Shown: in pieces, positions 50,204 through 60,784 of the stretch
Position numbering within the stretch: position 1 is the first letter of the stretch
Layout: the number at the start of each line of letters is the position of its first letter
Assembly (NCBI GenBank): GCA_003194525.1
Contig: NBIV01000043.1
Span: forward strand, 124,001-188,000
Direction: 5' to 3'
DNA length: 64,000 bases
Source: Gracilariopsis chorda
Lineage: Eukaryota; Rhodophyta; Florideophyceae; Gracilariales; Gracilariaceae
Notes under the pieces: model-generated
What the model was told of the DNA's origin: nothing
The model's input: only the letters and a program-made list of their open reading frames with translations
Database searches by the model: none
Position numbers and translations under genes: made by a program

Positions 50204-51364
50204 ACATCAACCGTGCAGCCCTTAGTGGTGCTCCGGCTCATGGCCATGAGAGGAGGACCGAAGAAGTCAGGGAAAAGGCAGAAGCATTTGCAAGTAGAAA
50301 AAAATTGCAATCTGATGGGCTCCTGTATGGCGGGCACAGGCTGATCCTCCTACACGAGGTGTGCCCGTCTTCCCTCTCGCCGAGCAAGGGAAGCGAAATG
50401 GACGGGCAATTGGGTCTCCAAGAGAGATCAACATCCGACCCACCGTATATGGCAATCCTCCACTCAGCTTGCTTGAGAGTGATATCGTGGGGCTGCATCA
50501 AAGCTCCCTACATGTTGTTTCGATCAACTTGATAGCATTACCCTAATACATAGCATGAAATTCGTAGTATGAATGTGCAAAATACCACGTTCTACAACAA
50601 GGGCTCTAGTCATCTGACCCGTACGCATTCTGCTTCAACATGTTGAACTACACTTCACCGGAAACCATGTTAATCTGTTTTGAAAGATCTCACTAGATAA
50701 GATCATGCTCAAAAACTGTGAATGGCCCTTATTAATACGCTGAAGTAGTTCAGAACGCGATTAGTTTGGCAGAGGCAGGTGGAAACTGGATGTAAGGTCA
50801 AAGATTGGACTGCAATTGAGTCGATACTTGAAGTTTACAATCGGATTGCGATGAAGTAAAGCGCTAGCAAGTGGGTTTGCAACTCAGGAACAAGATGGCA
50901 ATCGTGTGAAAGACTACAACCTTGAATCGCAATTTCCTCCCCCTCGGATTGGTTCCATCCCCGAAAGGAAGGCGAGACAAGAAGGCATGGTGGTCCTGAG
51001 GTTTCTCCACCGTGTGTTGTCATCTGGGCTGCCCAGTCCCAAATGCACTCACCCACGCCGCAGTCTATACGCACAGCTGATCCAGACTGAATGTAGGTTA
51101 AAGAGACACCAACTGGCAAGAGTTAGTAACATGTCGATATAATACTGTATATCGACTATCTCTTACTGTCCGTCGTAGGAGATATAATCGGCTGCGTCGC
51201 AGGGCGCGCAGCAGACCGTCACAGGACTGCAAATGTTTCAGTCAATTATCAGAAGTACACACGCGTATCGGCAACTTCACAAAGAAATCTTCAGCGCCGT
51301 TGGAACGTTCTCGGGGTACACGAGCACTTTTCTTTCCTCGTCATCTCCTGAACAAAAACAGCGC

Positions 51365-51455
51365 GGGAATTGTGTGTATATGAGCTCGTGTCTCTAATTC
51401 CAAGACTACGGTAGCGGTTACATTAAGATGAACCCCTCTCTCTCTCGATAAACCA
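51365..51455 (-). repeat. Degenerate dispersed repeat, copy 3 (inverted)
   Basis: On the minus strand it reads GAGAGAGAG, TCTTAATGTAACCGCTACC, TCTTGGAATTAGAGACGAG, CTCATATACACACAA. The similarity to copy 2 extends some 30 bp upstream (GGAAAAGCT). Confidence 0.6.
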
Positions 51456-51756
51456 ACAGCTTTTCCTGGCTGGAAGTCATGCCAGAACAGTAGGGGCCGT
51501 TTACGAAACAAGCACATGCGACAACTGCGGAGCAGTAGAAACATCTCAGCGAAGAGGAAAGGCGGCAGCAGAATCAATAGCAGAATATACGATTGCACAA
51601 GAACAAGCAAGGTTTCAAACACTATCTGTTTCTTCTTACTTGTCGCAAGCCTCCCAGTATGGAGGGTTATTTCACTTCGAAGGTCGGTCGTAGAGTATTC
51701 ATGCCTAAGGAGACCGTCCATAAGCACAAACGCATTTCACTGTTGGGCTGTTAGAT

Positions 51757-52375
51757 TTGGATTACAATGTGCTATATTATGTTCCTAGTAGTGTCGCTAT
51801 ATGGTGGAATGACAGTGAAGAACCCCAAACAAACACAACTGCATGGTACTGTAGGAGTGTGCTCATACTGTACACTGCAGAAATAGCAGCAGTAAGAAGA
51901 GCCCTTTTTCTGAAGTATCTATATCAGTCTGCGTTAGGTGGAAGGTTTCAGTGGCGCTAATCACTTACGAGTTACCCAAAGAGCGTTGTGGACGGACTGC
52001 AGAAATCTCAACGACGTCAAACACGTCATGTATCATACAAGACGTTACAGAGCTGCTGACAATCATCGGCAACCGTTGCCCAATAGATGTTGTTTGGGTA
52101 CCAATGGTACCTGGACATTGCGGAATTGATCGAAACGAGATCGCTGACAAGACGGCCGAAGAAGGTCTTTCCATACCGTTGTCAGACCAAGAGAAGGTCC
52201 CGTTGGACCTTTTGGAGGTTCGCATGTTCCTAGTACAGTATTTGTTTCGGAGTGATGATTACAGTAGTGGTAACGCAGATCCCGATACGTCGAGTAAGCG
52301 CATTGCACGCCGATCAAGGGCGTGCAATCCGCTTACTGATGGAACGCATTTGCTACAAAGAAGAGTTTGGACTTG
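51757..52375 (+). pseudogene. Decayed LINE-type RNase H relic
   Basis: Two overlapping frames together read as the RNase H domain found at the end of many non-LTR retrotransposon ORFs: YTAEIAAVRRAL (with the catalytic Glu) in the first frame, then in another frame VWVPMVPGHCGIDRNEIADKTAEEG, which holds the conserved PGHxGI-x-x-NE-x-AD motif (quoted here only as PGHCGIDRNEIAD). The frames are shifted relative to each other and the central Asp segment is not clear, so the copy is dead. No reverse transcriptase was found upstream, so the element is 5'-truncated or eroded. Confidence 0.75.
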
Positions 52376-53175
52376 ACAGTCACTCTTATCTTCTCATCGG
52401 AAACACACGGGTACCCTCAGACTTGATGATGGCTATTTGTGTACGCGCAGTGCTTGGTACCCTTGTGCAATCCCCCTCTCCAAGAAAGCATTACAAAGTT
52501 TCCAACACCCGTTTGGAGACGGAAGATACATCTTCAGATATTCGACAAAGATGTGCCTACCATGAGCAAAGATGATACGCCCTGCGCTCAAAAGGACTTA
52601 AAAGCTGTTCAGCCAAAGCAACATAGCAGCCCTTTGATATACGCTGCAACAAGGCTAGAAGGTAGGTCGGCCACAACGTAGGCATTGAAGCAGAGATCAT
52701 GTTTGGTACCTGAGCTTGTATGCCTACACTATGTAGGAATTAGACTAGTGTACCCGTAAAAGAGAGAGAGAGAGAGCTTGTATGCGTAGTGTACAGTATG
52801 CACTTGAACGATGGTTACGTTTAGCATATGTATGATGCACCATTTGTTCTGCGCCACCGACGCTGTAAGGCAATGCAGCAGGTTCCTTCCGACAAGCCTA
52901 AGCAAAGGAGCACCATCATCGCTGCAGGAGGTGCTGAGGTTGGTTGTCAAGAGAGCTTGAAGCCACGGTCGACTATTAGGATTGTACCACGAAAGAAGGA
53001 ATCGGTTCTCACATGACAGTTGTTTATCGTCTTGTAGCCACATCGCTGTTGCAAACTCAACAAGCAAATTCACTACGTGTAGTGGACACAAGAACAGCGC
53101 CCCCTCAAAAACAGAACAAAACTGGGATCTTCACACTGCTGCGCACCTACCGCAACGCACGAACGCTCAACCCGT
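52376..53175. other. Non-coding stretch downstream of the LINE relic
   Basis: It may include the eroded 3' end of the LINE relic (frame fragment HSYLLIGNTRVPSD near 52380). A (GA)n tract lies near 52762-52775. Nothing else recognised before the aldolase stop codon. Confidence 0.45.
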
Positions 53176-54411
53176 CTACACAAGTCGCAACGGTTGGAAG
53201 TTGCGCGTCTTTCCGCCCGGCGAAGGGTGAGGGCCCGTATACTTTCCGAGCTGCGCCTCTCCATTCGCCTTTGCAAGTGCCGCCAGCAACTGTTGCGCCT
53301 TGTCCTTATTCGCGTCATCGCCCGCCCAGGTCCTCAGCACCGCCATTTGCAAAGCGCGCCCGTACGAGAAGTTGAGGCTCCACGGGGCGTTTTCAGATCC
53401 TGGAATACTATTAAGCAAGTTGAGATTCTCCGTGGCTTCCTGATCACTCATTCCGCCCGACAGGAAGTGAATGCCCGGCATGGCGGGGGGAACTCCACGC
53501 ATCATGGTTTGCAAAGTGTATTTGGCAACAGTTTGAGCGTCAACTTGTTGCGTGCTATCAGTGCCAGGGTTGACCATGTTCGGCTTGAGCAGAGCGGCAT
53601 CCAGACAGACGTCATACTCATTGAGAGCGCGGAAAGTGAAGCTGAGAACTCGTTCAGTGTAATACGCGGTCTCCTCAATCGGGTGATCACCATCCAACAA
53701 AACCTCCGGCTCCACAATGGGCACGAGTCCATTTGCCTGCGAGATGTGGGCGTATCGCGCAAGTGCATGGGCGTTCTCAAGAATGGCGGCGTCTGACGGG
53801 GCGCCATCAGCCTTACCAATTCGCATGACAGCTCGCCACTTAGCGAAGCGGGCACCCTGTTGGTAGTACTTTTTGCAGCGCTCTGGAAGGCCATCGAGTC
53901 CGGTGGTAGCGGTCTCACCCTTTGTACGAGGCAGGGCAGTTAGCCCGGTATCGACTTTGATTCCGGGCACGATTCCCTTTGCCCTGAGAATGTCGACAAA
54001 CGGGGTTCCATCTTCCGCGCTCTGGTACAGGGTCTCTTCGAACATGATGGCGCCGGAGATGTAGTCGCCTATGTCGGCGGTGTACAACAACTGCCTCCAT
54101 CGACGACGGTTTTGTTCGGTGTTCTCCAGTCCGATGGTGGCCAGACGTTTTCCGGTGGTGGAGTTGGACTCGTCACTGGCGAGAATTCCCGAGCCTCTGG
54201 ACGCGATGTACTGGGCAGTCTGCTTGAGTTGCGCAGCGTAGGGGTTTTCAGTTTCGAAGAGGCCCGCCTCGAAGGTCATTCGCAGGGAGCATCGCTGCGA
54301 GCGGGGCTGCAGGGCGGGCACATTGGAGGGGACGAAGGACGACGCGGAGAGCGGCGATGCATGCGGGGTGAGGGCGGTGAGGGCGACGGAAGGCGCGAAA
54401 CACGGAGCCAT
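53176..54411 (-). CDS. Class I fructose-bisphosphate aldolase, plastid-targeted
   Basis: It cleaves fructose-1,6-bisphosphate or joins triose phosphates in the Calvin cycle and glycolysis through a Schiff base. The ATG at 54409-54411 gives 411 residues. Residues 1 to about 50 are a Ser/Ala/Arg transit peptide; the mature enzyme starts near MTFEAGLFETENPY. Family landmarks are ILASDESNSTTGKRL, GIVPGIKVDTGL, VPIVEPEVLLDGDH (acid residue) and the Schiff-base lysine in ALLKPNMVNPG. After LGKYTG the C terminus (PHPSPGGKTRNFQPLRLV) differs from the usual tail that ends in an essential Tyr, so full FBP activity is uncertain, or a 3' exon has been missed. Divergent from the HECT gene. Confidence 0.93.
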   Translation of the reverse strand: MAPCFAPSVALTALTPHASPLSASSFVPSNVPALQPRSQRCSLRMTFEAGLFETENPYAAQLKQTAQYIASRGSGILASDESNSTTGKRLATIGLENTEQNRRRWRQLLYTADIGDYISGAIMFEETLYQSAEDGTPFVDILRAKGIVPGIKVDTGLTALPRTKGETATTGLDGLPERCKKYYQQGARFAKWRAVMRIGKADGAPSDAAILENAHALARYAHISQANGLVPIVEPEVLLDGDHPIEETAYYTERVLSFTFRALNEYDVCLDAALLKPNMVNPGTDSTQQVDAQTVAKYTLQTMMRGVPPAMPGIHFLSGGMSDQEATENLNLLNSIPGSENAPWSLNFSYGRALQMAVLRTWAGDDANKDKAQQLLAALAKANGEAQLGKYTGPHPSPGGKTRNFQPLRLV

Positions 54412-54835
54412 GTTTGCGGCGCGAGGAAGAGCAGACGTGAGCAAGACGGACGGCAGCGGCAGCGGGCGGCGCGAGACGCGGGCGATGCAATGAAGACGTG
54501 CAGAGATTTGGTGGCGCAAAGCTCAACGGAAGCGTCGCCCAATGAAACGGCGACAGGTGCACGGCGCGTGATCGCTCACGACCACCAAAGCAAAGCGCCG
54601 GCTTACAGCACATTCGCACCACGTTGTGCAATTTGATTGGCGGCTGGCTCGCGCTTACAGCGGCGCGCGCTGCGTGCAGCTCAGCGCAGCGGCGGGTGGC
54701 ACACTCCAGTTGGAGCGCGTCACGAGGCGTCTGAAACGCCCGGCGCACCTTCCAGAAGCGCGCCGCATTGTTCGTGTACAAAGTCGCTATCGTCCTCGCC
54801 CGCCCGTCTTCGCAGCCTCCCTCGCCAGCCGCCTC

Positions 54836-54869
<34 letters not shown>

Positions 54870-54885
54870 GCACCCGTCGCCTCCC
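54412..54885. promoter_or_regulatory. Shared divergent promoter region, aldolase/HECT ligase
   Basis: A 474-bp spacer between two divergent start codons. Near the HECT start is a (GCC)n trinucleotide run at about 54840-54868. No clear TATA box. Confidence 0.6.
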
Positions 54886-57800
54886 ATGCAGTTCTTCGAT
54901 CGCCCGCGAACCAGAATCGCGCTAAGAGGCTCGTCCACGCGCTCCGCCACCTCGCAGCAGCTCGTGGCAGAGGCGAAGAAGGCGCGTCTGCAGCGCGCCC
55001 ACTTACGCGAACAGCACGCCGCTGCAACCACCATTCAATCCGCCTCCAGGGCGCAACACGCCTTGCATGCGCTCGCGAATGAACTGCTGCTCCAACCCCG
55101 TCTGCGAAATGATGCGCCTGCTGCCGCCTCCGCGCTGCTTTTTGTGGGCGGCATGTTGACCGATTTGCCGCCCTCACTTGCGCACTCCGTCTCGCTCGTC
55201 AAACGTCGCGTCGCGGCGCGCGTCTTCCTGCCCAGCTTTGTTGAGTTGCTTGCAGACGCGTTGCGAAATCACCCTGCCCGTGCTCGCTTGCACCCTCTTT
55301 CAGACCCCATGCTGGTCGATGCCGTCGTGCTTATCGTTGCTGTACTTGACAACCACCTTCGCTCACACGCCCCGCTCCACCCTCATACCGACCGTGCCGA
55401 CGATGCGCATACCGCCACTCACACTTTTTACAAAGCAGCACTTTCTGCAGCGCTTACTCTAGCAAATCGACTTACCCCTAACTCACTTTTGCATCTAGCA
55501 AAGTCAGCTCTTTTCATCCACATTTCCAATCTCTTTCAATCCTCCGCCCAACAACAACTGCAACCACAACAACAACAACATCTCGTCAAACTCACTGCAA
55601 CCCTCTTACGTTTACTATTGAAGCCTCACAATTCCCCCGTTCTCTGCAACGTTATCTACACACAATTCGCCATCTCCGCTCTGTGCGACCCCCACTTTCT
55701 CAACGTCTTCCCGCTAGTAGCTCATCCTCGTTTGCGCGATACACTGGTTCACGCCCTTGCCCATGCCCCCAAACCCTCTCAAATCCCCTTCGAGTTTGAC
55801 ACCGCCAACAGTCTGGGTGCTCTCTCCGATACGCACGCCACCATAATGCTTTCCAATATTCTGCAGGTGCATCATAACTCTTGGAATGTGTCTGATCGCG
55901 ATGCGTTGGGTTCGCTCACTATGGTTGTTTCTTCGCTTCTGTCCGCCTTGCCGAAAGACGTCATTCTTGTAGACCCGTCCAAGCCTAACGACGACGATGA
56001 AGAAGATGATCACGTCTATCATCACATCGCAGACGAGCAGCAACGGCAAAAGAACGCCGCAGAAGCCCTCCAAATGAGGCTCGTCGTCAAACAACTCAGT
56101 GCCTCTATGACCCAGATTGTGTCTGAAGAAAACGTACGCGCACTCATGGGCGTTGCCGTCACCCAGGGCTCAGATGCCGTTATAAGCGTGTGCAAACTCT
56201 TCAGCTTTCTTCTTAGAAAGCATCCCACAATGACCAACAACTTTCAAACCGCTCTGGCATGCTGGCGAAGACCCACGTCCGGACCTAACGAGCACATTCT
56301 CAGATCCTTGTGGCGGATATGTCGCCATTCGTCTGCGGATGGAAACCCTGCTCAAAGCTCGGATAGGGTTTCTGTCGTTCGACCTGAGACCACTCCTGTT
56401 CTTTTAGTGTTTGCTACTGTTTATTCTTATCTATTGTACATACAAGATGCGGATGAAATGTTCGACTCGGAGTGGCCGTTCAGAATTGACCAAGTTCGTG
56501 AAATTTCAACCATTATGAAGCATTATCTGTACATTGCTACCTTTGTCAGACCAATTGGTTCTTTACCAGGGGGTACTGATATTCAGAACGCCTCCGTCTT
56601 GCGGGAGGAACCCGGTCTTACTGATCAGATTTCACGCTTGTTATCTCGTTTGTATGCGTGCGATTCGCAACGTCCCTTCAGAACGGATGAATCTTTCTGG
56701 CTTGCTGGCAGGGGCGCCTTGTCTTCTGATGCGTTTTTGCAGGATGCTATTGAGGCGGGACCGGAGGCGCTTTTGCGCGCGCCGAGTGTCACCTCTATCA
56801 ACGGCGTCAAACAAGCGTCGTTTGGCACGAATAGGAAGCCTATGATAAACGGCGCGGCGGAGCTTCTTCGCATAGCTCCGTTCCTCATCCCGTTCTCGTC
56901 GCGAGCTAAGATTTTTCAGAGCTGGATTGCAGATGAGAGGAGAAGGGCGAATGGCGGAGAATTCTTTTTTCCAGTTGCGGCTCACCGCGTGTCCGTGCGT
57001 AGAAACTTGATCTTTGAAGACGCTTACGCGGTACTGAATGGCCTGGGGCATTCGCTCAAGTCTACAATCCGGGTTAAGTTCATTGATGAACATGGGATTG
57101 AGGAAGCGGGTATTGATGGTGGTGGTGTGTTCAAAGAGTTCATGCATGAAGTACTGAAGAGAGGGTTCTCACCTTATTCTTATGGGTTGTTTAAGGAAAC
57201 TCCAGACGGGCGACTTTATCCGAATCCAGATGCGCCTGTCGGAAACGAAAATTTCAAGTCCCAGTTTGCGTTCCTTGGTCGTCTTCTTGGGAAAGCTGTA
57301 TTTGATGGCGTGCTCGTGAATATTCCCTTGGCCAAGTTCTTTTTGTCCAAGATGCTTGGTCATTTCAACTATCCTATTGACCTCGGTTCTTTGGATCCGG
57401 AGTTGTACAAGAACATGAAATTCCTTAAGAGTTGTGACCCAGCCCTGGTTGAAGATTTGGGATTGAACTTCACGATTGCAAACAATGCGTATGGTGCGGT
57501 CAATGAACTTGAGCTTGTCAAGAATGGCAGGAATATTCCAGTAACGGCTGCCAACAGAATTGAATACATGCATCGCGTCGCCAATTATCGAATGAATACT
57601 CAAATAAGGGAGCAGAGTGAAGCTTTTCTGAGAGGGTTTTCTGAAGTTGTTCCATCACATTTCATTCGGCTCTTCTCGCATGAGGAGCTACAGCTTCTTA
57701 TTTCCGGGAAGAAAGGAAAGATTGATCTGGAGGATTTGAGAAATCATACAAACTACTCTGGTGGATACAGTGAGGAAACCCCGGTCATCAAGTGGTTCTG

Positions 57801-58059
57801 GAGAGTGATGGAGGAACTGAACCCTGACGAGCAAAGCAAAATGCTGCAGTTTGTCACGTCGTCCCCACGAGCTCCACTGCTCGGATTCTCGTATCTTGTT
57901 CCGAGCTTTTGTATCCATCGTTCCGAGGGACATGTGCGTCTACCAACTGCATCAACTTGTATGAATTTGTTGAAGTTGCCTGAGTACAAGTCCTTAGATA
58001 TGGTTCGCAAGAAGATTCGCTATGCGCTGGAGTCTAACGCTGGTTTCGACTTAAGTTAA
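54886..58059 (+). CDS. HECT-type E3 ubiquitin ligase, UBE3C/UPL6-7-like
   Basis: It transfers ubiquitin from an E2 to a Cys of its own and then to substrates. The ATG at 54886 gives 1057 residues, the usual size of this group. The N terminus (FFDRPRTRIAL ... RLQRAHLREQHAAATTIQSASRAQ) matches the UBE3C/UPL6-7 pattern with an IQ motif that may bind calmodulin. The middle is helical with an acidic insert (DDDEEDD). The HECT domain covers about the last 360 residues: NLIFEDAYAVLNGL, GIDGGGVFKEF, FLGRLLGKAVFDGVLV, VPSHFIRLFSHEELQLLISG, and the catalytic Cys1025 in LPTASTCMNLLKLPEY. No intron. It begins 474 bp from the aldolase start on the other strand. Confidence 0.93.
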   Translation: MQFFDRPRTRIALRGSSTRSATSQQLVAEAKKARLQRAHLREQHAAATTIQSASRAQHALHALANELLLQPRLRNDAPAAASALLFVGGMLTDLPPSLAHSVSLVKRRVAARVFLPSFVELLADALRNHPARARLHPLSDPMLVDAVVLIVAVLDNHLRSHAPLHPHTDRADDAHTATHTFYKAALSAALTLANRLTPNSLLHLAKSALFIHISNLFQSSAQQQLQPQQQQHLVKLTATLLRLLLKPHNSPVLCNVIYTQFAISALCDPHFLNVFPLVAHPRLRDTLVHALAHAPKPSQIPFEFDTANSLGALSDTHATIMLSNILQVHHNSWNVSDRDALGSLTMVVSSLLSALPKDVILVDPSKPNDDDEEDDHVYHHIADEQQRQKNAAEALQMRLVVKQLSASMTQIVSEENVRALMGVAVTQGSDAVISVCKLFSFLLRKHPTMTNNFQTALACWRRPTSGPNEHILRSLWRICRHSSADGNPAQSSDRVSVVRPETTPVLLVFATVYSYLLYIQDADEMFDSEWPFRIDQVREISTIMKHYLYIATFVRPIGSLPGGTDIQNASVLREEPGLTDQISRLLSRLYACDSQRPFRTDESFWLAGRGALSSDAFLQDAIEAGPEALLRAPSVTSINGVKQASFGTNRKPMINGAAELLRIAPFLIPFSSRAKIFQSWIADERRRANGGEFFFPVAAHRVSVRRNLIFEDAYAVLNGLGHSLKSTIRVKFIDEHGIEEAGIDGGGVFKEFMHEVLKRGFSPYSYGLFKETPDGRLYPNPDAPVGNENFKSQFAFLGRLLGKAVFDGVLVNIPLAKFFLSKMLGHFNYPIDLGSLDPELYKNMKFLKSCDPALVEDLGLNFTIANNAYGAVNELELVKNGRNIPVTAANRIEYMHRVANYRMNTQIREQSEAFLRGFSEVVPSHFIRLFSHEELQLLISGKKGKIDLEDLRNHTNYSGGYSEETPVIKWFWRVMEELNPDEQSKMLQFVTSSPRAPLLGFSYLVPSFCIHRSEGHVRLPTASTCMNLLKLPEYKSLDMVRKKIRYALESNAGFDLS

Positions 58060-58885
58060 GACTGCTATTCAGAAAAATTTATTATGGCTCGGTACCGACA
58101 GGGACAGCGTCGGCACGCTAATCATTATCGCTATCAGCCGAATATGGAACTCGAATTGTAACACACGTCGTTATATACTGTGCACCACGACCACCGTTGG
58201 TGTCGGCTGGCCGTTACAATGGACTGGACCACCGCTTATTCTTAGTGCATCGCCTTTGCGAACTTGTCATCAGCTTCTTGCGCAAAGAACACCGTTCTGC
58301 GTCGTGTGTGACATGTTTTGGACGACACCAACAAGAAGTATTGAACCCAATCGCAGAGTGTGCGGTGCACCGAGTCCACCGGGCTTCCTTTGCTGTCTGA
58401 GGCGATACTCTAACTCAAACCCGACGTTTTATGTATGTGTCTGTTTTATTCAAGTATTTGAACGCCTGACGTGATGTCGAGAGTTTGGCCGAAGCGGACG
58501 AGCCTCTACGGTCGCAATCATAAGAAGCTGCCCGCGTAGCTTAACGGACGTGTGCTGGAGTATTTTTGTGAGGAATATACGTAGCGAACATGTAGATGCA
58601 CAGTGACAGAAATGAATGAAGTCGGTAGTGTAGCATACGCATCTCGATTTGAACAAAACAATCTCAGGTCGGTTACTATGCGACCGGTTATCATTTTCAT
58701 TGGTTTGTAGCTTTTTAGAAAGAGTGCTCTCGTCCCACATTTCGTTCGTGCAAACGACGAATGCCGGGCAGTTTTTGTTTGCTTGAACTTGCAAAGTTTG
58801 TCAGTACGCCTTCTCAAAATTGAAACCTGTTCTACAGATTCCCTCGTTTGCGAGCGAACAAGGTCAGCACACTAGGTACGCGGAT
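58060..58885. other. Spacer downstream of the HECT gene
   Basis: No gene recognised. It should hold the HECT 3' end and the promoter of the next gene; I see no clear TATA or polyadenylation signal. Confidence 0.5.
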
Positions 58886-60784
58886 ATGTCGACGCCTAAC
58901 AGACGACACCCGCAACCGTGGCCAATGCCGCCCAAGAGAGAGGACATGGAATCATCAAGTTCGAATCTTTCGAGTGTCGTCAGATTGGACGAATCTGACG
59001 GCGATTATAAGACGCCTTCCACCTCTCTTTTTGGAGGTCAAGGGGAAGATGGTTCTGATTCTGAAGGAAGGGAGTCAGGTCCTCTTGAAATATCGCCGGT
59101 GCAGCAGTTGTTATTCGATGATATTGACATACCTTCCGCTATAGATAGTTTGAAAAAGAGGTCTAAGGGTGAGAAGGTTGAAAAAGATGCAGAGGTGGTG
59201 TATGAGAGGGAGAAAAGGCGACCAAGACGGACGAACGACCGTTTTGAATCTGATAGTATCTCAAACGCTCTAGGAATCATCCCGATAGAGGAAGAAACTG
59301 CAGTCGAGCCACACAGTGAGGACTTTGTACAATTTTCCGAAGATGACGAAAGCGAGGAAGAAGCAAAGAGCGTACGCGTAATACCCGGCTTGCAAGGGCT
59401 GTTCTCAGAAAACGACGAGAGCAGCCATGAAGAACGAACTTCGCGGAAAAGTCGTACTCCCAAAGCGCCTGATTCGGAGCTTGAGATGTTTTCCCCACGT
59501 TTATCAAACGACGAACTCGATAGACACGAAAGAACGAGTCGTGGTCCTCTCCCCAGGCTGCCGCTAATATACGAACCTAAAGCAAAGAAGACTGCAAAGC
59601 GGACCACAACCGATCCATCCGCTGGCCCTCTACCAAAGCTTCCTCAAAAAGTGGACCCTAAAGCAAATCAGAAGACAAGGCAGACCACAACCGATCCATC
59701 TGCTGGTCGCCTACCCAGGCGTCTCCAATTGCCCGAAACTAAAGCAGAGAAGACAGCCAAGAAGACTACGACAGATTCATCCGCTCGACCTCTCATTCGG
59801 CGTCCGCTTGGAAGTCGGAGAAAGACCCTCATTGACCTCTCGGTGAAAGAGTCGGTAATCGAAGACTCCAACGGTGATGAGGAAAAAAAAAGTCGGCACA
59901 GAGCTCCACGTGTTCAAGAGGAAAAGGTTTCAGAAAAGTCGCCGGAGAGCAGGAGTTCTGCAACCATCGAATCAGATATCAAAGTAGTTTCCCCACCCAG
60001 GAAAGGGGTCATCATGCGCGCTAATACGCATAAGACGAACGTGAACGGAATCCGCAAGGCGGAAACAGGCAAGATCATGAGCCGAGATGAGCTTTTGACG
60101 GAGCAAAAATCGATGCTGCTGAAAGAAAACCCCATCCCAAAGTCGCTCAACCCGGCGGCGTTCAGCGAGGAGGACGACGTAATGAGCAGAAGACCGTCCA
60201 CTCTGTTTAATTTCTCAAGCTCGGAAAGCGACGGAGTGACTTCTGGGCAGCGAGGGAAGCTCGGGTCGCAAACGGATGACGGCTCGTTTCTGGAAGGCGG
60301 GTTGTTGGACAAGGCGAGCGCAAGTTACACGTACCATGAAGTTCACAGCGGAAGCAGTTCAAAGTTCTCTGAAAACGGCAGCTCATCCGGGATTGTGAAT
60401 CGTCTCGGGTCGAGTTTCAAAAAGGCCAAGAACGCAGTAGCTCGAAAGTCAGTGACGGAGCTTCCGGACGTGGGCGGCACGGATTTGTTACTTGCTGGAA
60501 CGGTTGATGAAGCGGTGCTACGGATCTGTTACGTGTGTCGGAAAAAGCTGAAATGCAAAGTGTTTGTGAAGAACACGGGAAGGAAAATCAAGGTTGAGTG
60601 TGATGAAGATCGAAAGGCGGGACGATACTTGAGGGCGACTCTTGTGTTAAAGGCGGTTGGAGGGGATAATAGTGCCTGTGCGGTGAATATCCGACAGAGT
60701 CGGCACGACGGGATGAAGACTACGTTTGCGCGGTTGTGGGAGTTTTACCAGGAGCTGGAAAAGGGACTGCAGGAGCTGGGATAA
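58886..60784 (+). CDS. Disordered protein with tandem repeats and a KA1-like C-terminal domain
   Basis: 632 residues from the ATG at 58886; the frame is open upstream but only from TTG. The first 500 residues are disordered and rich in Ser, Glu, Lys and Arg. About residues 230-320 hold three tandem repeats of 26-30 residues with the core TTTDPSAGxLP (TTTDPSAGPLPKLP, TTTDPSAGRLPRRL, TTTDSSARPLIRRP). The last 90 residues fold differently (LRICYVCRKKLKCKVFVKN ... AVNIRQSRHDGMKTTFARLW ... LEKGLQEL). The pattern IRQSRHDGMKTTFARL followed by a helix resembles the KA1 domain that ends CHK1-like and AMPK-family kinases and binds membranes or kinase domains, but no kinase domain is attached. Function unknown. 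Confidence 0.65.
   Translation: MSTPNRRHPQPWPMPPKREDMESSSSNLSSVVRLDESDGDYKTPSTSLFGGQGEDGSDSEGRESGPLEISPVQQLLFDDIDIPSAIDSLKKRSKGEKVEKDAEVVYEREKRRPRRTNDRFESDSISNALGIIPIEEETAVEPHSEDFVQFSEDDESEEEAKSVRVIPGLQGLFSENDESSHEERTSRKSRTPKAPDSELEMFSPRLSNDELDRHERTSRGPLPRLPLIYEPKAKKTAKRTTTDPSAGPLPKLPQKVDPKANQKTRQTTTDPSAGRLPRRLQLPETKAEKTAKKTTTDSSARPLIRRPLGSRRKTLIDLSVKESVIEDSNGDEEKKSRHRAPRVQEEKVSEKSPESRSSATIESDIKVVSPPRKGVIMRANTHKTNVNGIRKAETGKIMSRDELLTEQKSMLLKENPIPKSLNPAAFSEEDDVMSRRPSTLFNFSSSESDGVTSGQRGKLGSQTDDGSFLEGGLLDKASASYTYHEVHSGSSSKFSENGSSSGIVNRLGSSFKKAKNAVARKSVTELPDVGGTDLLLAGTVDEAVLRICYVCRKKLKCKVFVKNTGRKIKVECDEDRKAGRYLRATLVLKAVGGDNSACAVNIRQSRHDGMKTTFARLWEFYQELEKGLQELG

Larger units (their letters stand above)
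47051..51756. other. Gene-poor stretch of 4.7 kb with degenerate repeats
   Basis: No supported gene. It holds two plus-strand copies of a degenerate dispersed repeat (48920-49003 and 50121-50203) and one minus-strand copy (51365-51455), and TAACCCTTTA-core motifs at 47369, 49549 and 49619. A 93-codon minus-strand frame at 47996-48277 has no recognisable domain. Confidence 0.55.
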
